NCBI GenBank assembly: GCA_950295325.1
Contig: OX485803.1
Coordinates: 50,421,554 to 50,485,553, forward strand
Length of the DNA stretch: 64,000 nucleotides
Origin: Polytrichum commune
Lineage: Eukaryota; Streptophyta; Polytrichopsida; Polytrichales; Polytrichaceae
Direction of reading: 5' to 3'
Each line of letters begins with the position of its first letter. Position 1 is the stretch's first letter. Positions 56,418 through 64,000 of this stretch are shown here, one piece after another. The notes beneath the pieces were generated by a model. It worked only from the letters and a program-made list of their open reading frames with translations. It searched no databases and was not told where the DNA came from. The position numbers and the translations under genes are program-made.

Positions 56418-57918
56418 TCATGGGAAATTGAGCCCGTAGTTACTTGATTGGCAAGTGACAAGCTTTGGGCTTATAATTGACTTTTGAGTGTATTTGGACA
56501 ACCCACTTGTCCAAGAACAATAAGGGATGTGCACTTGTGTGGACAAAAACATCAAATGACAACAACAAAAGTAACACCACAACAACCACAACTTCAAATG
56601 CTTGTATTCCATGTTTGCCAACCACCATATTGCGATCTAGTGTACATCATATTGGTGGTTGGTATTGTACAAAATTCTTGCATAAATTCCAAATAAACTT
56701 TAATCCTAGTTTTATGAATGATAAGGATCTAGTCAATCATGCATTATACATTTGAACTATTCCATGAGTAAATAGGGTGGACCATAGCCACACTTCAACC
56801 ATCATCCATGCATAAGGTAGACGTGCCTAAATCAAACATAACAATAATATTGGCATTTGTATTTGGACTACTTGCTAAAATATGTCAAGCATTCTAGGCT
56901 ATGTATGAGCTTTGCCACCTCAAATCCCAAATTGATCTTTGCAAGGCTAGGTTGGCCCACCCCTCCTTGTAGGAAAAACTAGAGATTTGTCATTGAATAG
57001 CCCGAGATCACTCTTTGAGTAACTGATATAAGCCTTAAGAAAACTTTAGTAACTTTATGGATATGTCTCAAACTCACGTTTTAGCTAACTCAATGGGAGT
57101 TTGATCCCAATACTTTATGCATAACTCTTATCAACATAGATGTACCTAGTTTTGTTACCTATCTTAACTAGATGCCTATATTTGAGTGTTATGTGGTTAG
57201 GTGTGGCTTCAAGAAGGGTCACCAGAAACTTCACATTTTTTCAAAAAGGTGAGTAAACTACATGCTCAAAATTACTGCTAACCATTTTGTTCTAATCATG
57301 TGTTTTATATTCAAGGAGAAGTGGAGTACCTAGTTAGAAAGAGTAACCATAGAGGACCATTTGCATTATTAAATATTTACCCAATCAATTTATTGTGTGT
57401 ACCTATAAATGAATGAATAAATAGACATTGGCATTCTACTAAGATGAAATTTGAGCTTGTTAGTGCACCCTCTTCAAGAGTTCTCTTCTTACAAAGGCAG
57501 GGTAAACTACTTATCCTTGCGGTAGGTGGGCTTAGTTTGGATACATAGGTACACTAAATAGTCCTCTTACTCTGGGTCATAGTAATTTTCTAGAGCTCAC
57601 TCTAATTCTCATAACAAGTTCTCATGTGGGTCACATTAATTTTCAGCCCATATTAGATTTCTAGTAGAAATTTAGTGTGGATCACATACATAAATTCTCT
57701 GGAAAATTAGTGTAGTTGATTATTTTGTTATTTGTTACTTTTGTCATAGAAGTAGTATTCAATGTGTTGGTTGGAAGCCTTTGTGAAGACTTAGGGGAAG
57801 ACCCGAGGTCTTGGACCCATGTTAATTTCACCTCAACTAGAAAATTAGTGTGGCTCACGTTGATTATTTCCACATTAATTTTCCACCCACGTTAATAGGA
57901 AATTTAGTGTTATTTAAC
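56418..57918. other. AT-rich stretch with dispersed repeats
   Basis: The ATGCCTATATTTGAGTGTTA block at about 57171 is shared with 41-45 kb. At 57600-57910, AATTTTC and GAAAATTAGTGTGG words recur in both orientations, suggesting a decayed inverted-repeat element. No gene. Confidence 0.4.
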
Positions 57919-57981
57919 ACTATATTCATTAATTTGAGACTTTCTCTTGTCTCAAATTAATATATGGACCACAACAACATG
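57919..57981. mobile_element. MITE with ends ACTATATTCGTTAATTTG, copy 3 (truncated end)
   Basis: ACTATATTCATTAATTTGAG, the perfect subterminal hairpin and ATATATGGACCACAACAACATG are present. Similarity stops at about 57981 and the other end is missing. Confidence 0.8.
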
Positions 57982-58870
57982 AATTCGCACGAAATTATAT
58001 TGTCACCAATCTCAAATATATTATCAGTTTAATATCCCAAAATCAGTGGTTGGCCGATATAAGCACATTGGGTAGAACACTTGAAACGAACCTCATGAAA
58101 GAAATCATTTAGAATGTGGCTATTATTAGCATGTGAAGTAAAATATAGATACTACGACCTTGGAAGCGTCATGCAGAAAATGCATATTCATTCAACCCAA
58201 CGATTTAGTCCCAAACAAAATAATGTCCATGTCTTCAAAGTAGGAATCACCTCTTCCACTAAATCCCTCCATTGCGCCTACACACATGCACATGAAACCT
58301 CAACAAAGATGGACACAATTTAAGGGTCCAAAAGAATAAAATATTGGAAATGCATGACATCATGATCATTGGGGACATTCAGGCCCAAGACATGTCCAAC
58401 ACGACTACAATGTGGGAAAAAGTTTGGGTCGACCGACCCAAACCCACCGCCAAATCCGCCAAATATTGCGGTGGAAATTGTGAGGTGGGTTGAATTTGGG
58501 CTCATTGCGAAATTAACTATGGGGTTGCATGCTGTGGATAGCTGCTCATGAACGGTAGCGTGCGCGAACCTTGAAGTACAGCTCCGACTGAGAGTGCTCC
58601 CTATGATTTCAGGAGTGGGAGAAGAGCAAAAATGACCAACTTTTGGGGGGTGCGCCCCTTTATATTATTCACCTCCGCTTCCCCGACTTCCCCATTGGAT
58701 GCCTTTCCCGCCTAGTTCTCATGCGGAGGTTATTTCAAACCTCTTGACAGAATTCCCTGCTTTTTATTATTTATAGAAAATGCGTATCTAACCTGGCTCT
58801 TCGATACCCCAACCGTCATCCGACTTAATGTGTATTGAAAGTAATTTGGATATTTAATCCATTTTATTAT
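57982..58870. other. Non-coding stretch with a palindrome
   Basis: GTTTGGGTCG-AC-CGACCCAAAC (58422-58443) is a perfect 10-bp inverted repeat, recurring in diverged form at 62 kb. The direct repeat CCAAATCCGCCAAAT lies just after. No gene. Confidence 0.45.
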
Positions 58871-58879
58871 TATTTTGTG

Positions 58880-60470
58880 TGGATATGACATGCACCATTG
58901 GGAGGAAGGGTGGCGGCCTGTGAGCCCTAAACCCCCACCCTTGTGCGTCGTAGTCCGGGTGAGAGCTCATGGCTCACATGCGTTTTCCTTACCACACATC
59001 AACTTTGGGATTCACTTCCCCACCATCCCACAAGGCCACTGTTTAACACACAAATCTTTATTTATGCCTAAACATGGATTTAGGCATTAAGAAATACCAT
59101 GTTCCCTTGTGGTCCCACATTCCGGGTCATTCAATTAAATCCACTCCTAACCTTAACAATTGCCATGATTACGTCTAATCAACTAATACTAACCCTATTT
59201 TCTTAAGGTGTTTAGGCTACCACAACCCCGGCCACTTAGTCCTCCTTAACAGCTCGGGTCCCTACCTCCTCGAGTCTCAGTCACCCCTGTCACCTCCTGT
59301 TACCCCTTGTAGCCGTGGCCTTCACCCCAGTTCGGTTCCCCTTTAATCACCGCCTCTGTGCTCACTACATTCAGCTCCCAGCTTGGCCCTCACAGACCTC
59401 CTAGTCGTCCTTGCGTTGCAGCGTGGCTGCCCCTGGAATTGCCTGGCTCGTTGATACACCAACCGCCACTTCGATCTGAGTTGGCTCACACTTGTAATTC
59501 CCTTCATCCACCTGACGCCACCCAAGCACCCTCGGCCGACCCCTGCACTCAAAAAATGAGCTGAGGACTTGCAACCCTTCTGCCTCTCGGAAAGATCACC
59601 CTGGTCGCACAACCTATTATGAATGTCCACCTCCTGGTCAATCAACCGCAAGGTTATTACGTCCTCACCCTTTGAATTATAAAATCCTCACATTTTGCAT
59701 TGAACCGCACTAGCGCATGAATCAATTCCGTATGCTCCAGAATCACAGCTGCAGAACAGAGCGCATTTAGCGTCGGCAGCAGTTGTGGCCCGGCTCCGGT
59801 GCCTATCCCACTTCCTTCCCCTTCTCGCATTCCTCTTGTCTGCTCAACTCCAGCGGCATTCCCAGGCCCTGTCGCCAAATCCCAACCCCACCAGGATCCA
59901 CATCTAGCCAGCCAACACCCACATCCAACCCGAATACACCCTGGTGCGACCTGGTGAAAAAAAATTGATCCTACTCCCGCTAGCTCATGGGCTCTCGCCG
60001 CAATCTGGTGCACCAGCTAACTTCGTTGGAGTGAATCCTCAGCTCAAACAGCAATGTTGTTGACCTTAAGCCCTTGCCTTCGAACATTCGACAGGGTCTC
60101 CCCCTCGCCGCCCTCTTCCTGGCCAACTTCTGATAGAGAGAGTTTCAACCTCTGCTGCCTTCCTCGACTGCCTTCGGTTGATCCGAGAATTCTGGGCCTG
60201 ATCCATTTGAAAGGAACCCCCCTTCCTCTAAACAACACGACACTATCCTAAAATGAACAATTAATTCTAGCCTAGGACCCTACAAGTGCTAACCTCATTT
60301 CAGGCCTCCCGCCACCCTAAGGGTTTCCGACCTTGATTAATTCCCAACTAATTCTCCCACCCTTAACACAAAGTCACCCTCACACAATTCTAATAAATGT
60401 CACTCATGTTTATGTCTTTAAGAGTTTAATAAAAACCCAAAGCATAGATTTTCCTAAATTCAAGGTTTAA
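58880..60470 (+). repeat. Core-repeat family, copy C
   Basis: It starts with the conserved core (58919-58978), continues with a GCATTAAGAAAT-like word near 59084, then C/T-rich, GC-richer DNA to about 60240. The right boundary is uncertain. Frames on the minus strand at 59343-59651 and 59657-60013 arise from low-complexity GC-rich DNA and are not called as genes. Confidence 0.55.
58919..58978 (+). other. Conserved foldable core, copy C
   Basis: The outer stem TGTGAGCC / GGCTCACA (58919-58926 and 58971-58978) is perfect over 8 bp. The inner stem CACCC / GGGTG (58936-58940 and 58957-58961) encloses TTGTGCGTCGTAGTCC. It is the best-folding copy. Confidence 0.7.
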
Positions 60471-61538
60471 GAACCTGTGGGAGCACGCATTTTGGGCTCA
60501 CACGACCACATGTATTTTTTCAAGTGTAATGAGGAGAAAAGGTACGTGATAAGTGATTCAGAACAACAACTTCTACAATGTAACTCTGAAGCATCATATA
60601 CATATGAAATCATGATATTACTCTACTTGAACTCAAACATTACGGTATATTTTAACCAATATGTAGACAAAAGGAGTGACAACATTGTGTAACGCCATAT
60701 GGTAAGAGTCACTAAATACAATAGTTAAATTAGTTATTAAGATCTTCGCATGAGGAATTATATAATATTGAAAACAAATGATGTCATGACAAAGTTGATT
60801 TATTGTTCCAAATCTCAATTTGCGAGAAACCAATGACTTCAACTTGTTTGGAAAATTTAGGGTATGGTGTCATATAAGTAAGGGTTAAGTATTAGTCTTA
60901 GCATAAAGTTTTGCTGTAAAAATGCATTAGTTGTATAAATGATTAGTTTTGTAGAATACTGCATTTGATGTAGCACCTTAGGGTACTCCAGAGTGTCTTG
61001 AAAAAACCAATACCCGCTAAGGGTTTAGAGTTAGGTTTTAGGATTTAAGGTTCCCTGTAACCCTATTTCTGTGGGTACCCTAATGTTGTGGGCTCCCTAA
61101 TCGTTCAGTTGGGGGCTTGTTCCCGAGGTAAACAAAACCCCAACTGTCACAATTTTTTCATTCGTTCTCTTCTCTGCCAAGCATTTGCTCCGCGCTTCTC
61201 CTGAAGCGTTGCGGCGATTTAGGGTAGCGTTTTGTTTTCTTCACATTCTCCCGCCTACTGTTTCTTCTCCTTCCCTCCATTCTCTTGCTCTAGCGTAGGA
61301 TTGCACTTATGCAATCTTAGGTGTTAGAAAGTGTTTTCATTAGAACAGAAACATACGGAGAAAGGGTTTAGTGCTTGAGGGTGAAGGAAGTGAGTAGAAG
61401 AGTGTTGATGTGGTTTTAGTACATTGTGTAAAAGTTTTAGCTTGTGTTTGCGAGGTTCAGGTGTTTGTAGATTGAAATTGTTTGTGCCATTCACCTGGAC
61501 TTGGCGGGTTTGGGAGTTTGTATTGTTTGGAGTGCTTG
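60471..61538. other. Intergenic stretch with leader-like composition at its end
   Basis: AT-rich to about 61000. Then come telomere-like words (GGGTTTAGAGTTAGGTTTTA at about 61020) and a pyrimidine-rich GC-balanced patch (61140-61320) that resembles a transcript leader. No open frame follows that I recognise. Confidence 0.35.
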
Positions 61539-61698
61539 TGAGATTCAGGAGTTCTTTAAGAGTATCAGGAGTTGTTTGAGAGATTTAGAAGTCGTTTGAA
61601 AGATTCAGTAGTTGTTTGAGAGATTCAAAAGTTGGTTGAGAGATTCAAAAGTTGTTTGAAAGATTCAGTAGTTGTTTGGGAGTTTCAGAGCCTGTGTG
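61539..61698. repeat. Minisatellite, about eight copies of a 20-bp unit
   Basis: The consensus is GAGATTCAGAAGTTGTTTGA; units are in step with few indels (AAGATTCAGTAGTTGTTTGA, GAGATTCAAAAGTTGGTTGA and so on). The first unit contains a small insertion. A 20-bp period does not maintain a reading frame. Confidence 0.92.
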
Positions 61699-61955
61699 AA
61701 ATTTAGACTTTTTATAATACTCATAGTACGAAATACATGCAGCTGTTTGTGTGATAATGAGAGTGTTTGGAAGAACAACAACTGCTCTACTCCAAAGTGT
61801 TTGCAACAACAACTTTTAAAGGCAATGTGTTTTATTATACCTAACATGTTTTAGTTAATTCATGGTGTTGTAGTATACACAACGCATAAGCATTGTATAT
61901 GTTACGTGCCAACTTTTAAAAGCTATATTAAAATAGAACAGTTTCGGGAGACGAC

Positions 61956-62090
61956 CCAAACATAGCCTCTTGGTTGGGTCGGTCAACCCAAACACAACAC
62001 ACAACATTTTGTTTGAGTCGGTCGATCCAAACATAGCACACAACATCTTGTTTGAGTCGGTCGACCGAAACACAACCTCTAACTTCTAAA
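61956..62090. repeat. Three tandem copies of a 39-bp unit carrying a palindrome
   Basis: Units centre on TTTGAGTCGGTCGA(T/C)C and start at about 61972, 62011 and 62050, with exact 39-bp spacing. On the minus strand the array keeps an open frame with a 13-residue repeat (FGSTDSNKMLC-VM type), but the flanking frame ends quickly, so coding is unlikely. Confidence 0.9.
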
Positions 62091-62400
62091 CTTACCAGCA
62101 TATCCATGATGTTGCAAAAAATATAAAATGCAAATCCAACCAAAAATATCAAAACACCATATCAAAATATAAATGATGTTGACATATAACAATACACAAT
62201 CCACCAAAACAGATGTGCCAAGCCTTGTGTGATTTGTGCTTGGGTCGATCAAACAAAACTTGGCAATCAGTGCACCCATTATATTTCCATTACATCACAT
62301 GACATCTAATTCATTTTGAAGAAGTTTGGGTCGATTGATAGAACTAACATTGTTGTTGTTTTCCTTGCAGATGGCCCCAAAGAAAAGACCCAGAGAGAGT
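62091..62400. other. AT-rich stretch before copy D
   Basis: Two more half-sites (CTTGGGTCGATCAAAC at about 62239, GTTTGGGTCGATTGAT at 62323) extend the palindrome series. TTTTCCTTGCAG|ATGGCCCCAA at 62371 looks like a splice acceptor followed by an ATG, and the frame after it reads a basic MAPKKRPRESVSHKPPPLKR into the repeat core. I treat this as probably fortuitous. Confidence 0.4.
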
Positions 62401-62459
62401 GTCAGCCACAAACCCCCACCTCTTAAGCGTCGTAGTCCGGGTGTGAGTATGAGGCTGAC
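62401..62459 (+). other. Conserved foldable core, copy D
   Basis: The outer stem GTCAGCC / GGCTGAC (62401-62407 and 62453-62459) is perfect over 7 bp. Compared with copy C (GTGAGCC / GGCTCAC), both partners of one base pair changed together (G-C to C-G). The inner stem is CACC / GGTG (62417-62420, 62439-62442). Confidence 0.7.
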
Positions 62460-63427
62460 ATCCTAAGCTTAGTTCATTCTTGCCTTCCAACAATGTGCAG
62501 ACCCCTACAATGCTAATATCCAACGAACCAGTTTATTTCATAATGTAGGTACAAGCATTGAAAAATGTTTTTTCTCCTCTCTCCTTCCTCCCAATCTCTC
62601 ACAAATCCACGCTCACATCCTACCTCTAGATCTCACCTCTACCTCATGGCCATGCCCATAATGGCTCATGAAATCATTAAAAAAATCTACTTCCCTAGCC
62701 TAATCGTTGCTATTCACTACCTTCATTCGCCCAACTCATGGGAAGGCCGCCTCATTATGTGCCCAGACCCTTCCTTCCTTCCCCGGCTCAGTTCCCGAGA
62801 CAACAATCTGAGCTGTTCATTGTGGCTGCCTTACCCGTCAACGCCCTTCAACCCCTTAACGCTGCCAGGTCAGCTGGTTACAATGGCCAACTGGCGCTCC
62901 GAGTTGGCAGTTCTTCTTGCCACCTCCCTACTGCAACCTACCCCTTGCGACCTCCTCCTGCGACCTTCTCATGCCAGCTTCCTCACCCCTTGAAATTCCA
63001 TAGCTCAATCTGAATGAATTCCACTTCTGCACGTGCCCTGGAGTAGAGCCGCACTGCGCTTTCCAATCCCTGAATTAACTTGCCCTTCTCAGCTGGGAGG
63101 GTGAATTCCCAAGTGCGCAATTCATCCCATGACTGGAGGATTGATTCATCAAAATTCAATCTGGTGTGTTGATTGAATCCCCTTCCAAGAATTTCCCAGG
63201 TCCTATCACACGAATGCGGCCATTATGTATTGAATTCAATCCTCCCCTACCTGTCTTGACCGGCATTTACCCTTCTCCAGCCATTCCAGAGTTCGAAGCG
63301 AACCTCCCTAGCTAACTCTCTCATCTTCTACTCTTCATCCTCCCTGTGATTCTTGTTGGCAACCGCCTGGCATTCTCTCCCTTAGGTAGCCATCACTCAA
63401 CATCGCCCCTGTCTCAAGCAACTACCT
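62401..63427 (+). repeat. Core-repeat family, copy D
   Basis: The core at 62401-62459 is followed at about 62530-62568 by GTTTATTTCATAATGTAGGT then ACAAGCATTGAAAAATG, both shared with copy E. C/T-rich DNA then runs to the start of copy E. The frames at 62565-62993 and 62738-63013 are products of the pyrimidine-rich tract. Confidence 0.7.
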
Positions 63428-63485
63428 GTGAGGCCAAACCGCCCACCCTTAAGCGTCCTAGTCCGGGTGAGGGCATGGGTATCAC
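63428..63485 (+). other. Conserved foldable core, copy E
   Basis: Outer arms GTGAGGCC (63428-63435) and GGTATCAC (63478-63485) pair except for one G-A mismatch and one G-U. The inner stem CACCC / GGGTG is at 63444-63448 and 63465-63469. The loop TTAAGCGTCCTAGTCC is identical to copy A. Confidence 0.65.
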
Positions 63486-63734
63486 ATTCATGTTCACATA
63501 ACTCCCTTTTACCAACTTCGTAAAAATCCATTTCATTTCCCATCAACTCTTGCACACCAATTTATTCCATAATAAGAGTACAAGCATTGAAAAATGGTCT
63601 TCTCTATTTATCCCCTTCTCCCTACACTAATTTACACACCAACCCTCAACTCACTACCCAAAAGCTCATTCCCCCTAGGCCACCCTCTAATTGTGGACCC
63701 AAATCCCCTAATGCCCTTGGCCCTACCCGGCTTA

Positions 63735-63790
63735 TACCCGGTATTCTACCTGGTTCCATAACCGGTCTTCTACCTGGTTCCATCACCGGG
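63735..63790. repeat. Short tandem repeat, 24-27-bp unit
   Basis: CCGGTATTCTACCTGGTTCC, CCGGTCTTCTACCTGGTTCC and CCGGGTCTTC follow one another, separated by ATAA/ATCA. Confidence 0.8.
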
Positions 63791-64000
63791 TCTTCGGCCC
63801 AGCAGCTTCAGATAGCCGAACTCAGTAGCAATCTCAACCAAGGCCTTCGGCCTAGCAAATCAGTAGCTTCAACTCGCCGAACTCTGTAGCAATCTCAGCT
63901 AAGGCCTTGGCCCAGCAAATCAGTAGCTTCAACTCGCCGAACTCTGTAGCAATCTCAACTAAGGCCTTCGGCCCAACAATCAGTAGCTTCAACTCGCCAA
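63790..64000. repeat. Tandem repeat, about 60-bp unit, truncated by the window end
   Basis: Units run CCTTCGGCCCAGCAAATCAG, TAGCTTCAACTCGCCGAACT, CTGTAGCAATCTCAACTAAG. Nearly identical later units (from about 63842, 63902 and 63961) follow a shorter first unit, and the array continues past 64000. Confidence 0.92.

Larger units (their letters stand above)
63428..64000 (+). repeat. Core-repeat family, copy E (runs off the window)
   Basis: The core at 63428-63485, then CCATTTCATTTCCCATCAAC, TTTATTCCATAATAAGAGTA and CAAGCATTGAAAAATGG, then a C/T-rich tract and two tandem arrays. The order (core, ATTCCATAA word, pyrimidine-rich tract, minisatellite) is the same as in the inverted copy A. Confidence 0.75.

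Noticed and set aside
58919-58978. Hammerhead, twister or HDV-like ribozyme
   Set aside because: The required catalytic core words (for example CTGATGA with GAAA for hammerhead) are absent on both strands, so no known class is claimed.
59343-60013. Two minus-strand frames of 102 and 118 codons
   Set aside because: Inside GC-rich low-complexity DNA of repeat copy C, with overlapping frames on the other strand.
62371-62470. Splice-acceptor-like TTTCCTTGCAG followed by ATG and a basic peptide running into the repeat core
   Set aside because: The downstream bases are the repeat core, which occurs elsewhere without this frame, and the frame stops after about 30 codons.
62565-63013. Frame of 142 codons rich in Ser, Pro and Leu
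   Set aside because: It lies in a pyrimidine-rich tract of repeat copy D and has no motif; a second frame overlaps it.

Overview
The window looks like nuclear DNA of a land plant. It holds Ty1/copia retrotransposon remains, tRNA-Met-type primer-binding motifs, many miniature inverted-repeat elements, long AT-rich non-coding stretches and one intact plant-specific AP2/ERF transcription factor. The unusually long DREB-type protein and the TE content would fit a large-genome lineage such as a seed-free vascular plant or gymnosperm, but the sequence does not fix the species.

Layout. 0-1.5 kb: a diverged 332-bp tandem duplication and an exon-like reading frame on the minus strand. 1.5-4.3 kb: two MITE-like elements, a 37-38-bp minisatellite and one inverted copy of a repeat family with a conserved foldable core. 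6.1-9.2 kb: a decayed copia pol plus LTR (minus) and, to its right, a tRNA-Met primer-binding motif with non-coding internal DNA. 9.2-16.4 kb: mostly AT-rich, no recognisable gene. 16.5-24.8 kb: a TE graveyard with a copia gag, a pogo/CENP-B-like DDE transposase pseudogene (minus), a plant TE-associated open frame (minus) and a second copia RT-RNase H with LTR start. 24.8-31.4 kb: two TIR elements of one family, a threefold diverged tandem repeat and two primer-binding-like motifs. 31.4-36.2 kb: intergenic. 36.3-38.05 kb (minus): an intact, apparently intronless DREB gene of A-4 type, the one confident protein-coding gene, with a pyrimidine-rich upstream region to about 40.1 kb. 40.2-58 kb: repeat-dense AT-rich DNA with several MITE families, old tandem duplications and a deleted pogo/Tigger element that keeps its TIRs and helix-turn-helix start. 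58.4-64 kb: three same-strand copies of the foldable-core repeat family, minisatellites and a recurrent palindrome.

Apart from the DREB gene, every recognisable coding stretch is a decayed transposable element, so the genes do not form a pathway. The most unusual signal is the repeat family whose core occurs four times (4.2, 58.9, 62.4, 63.4 kb). It keeps a nested stem, and two copies show a matched change in both arms of the outer stem. All family assignments come from reading the sequence; no search was run.
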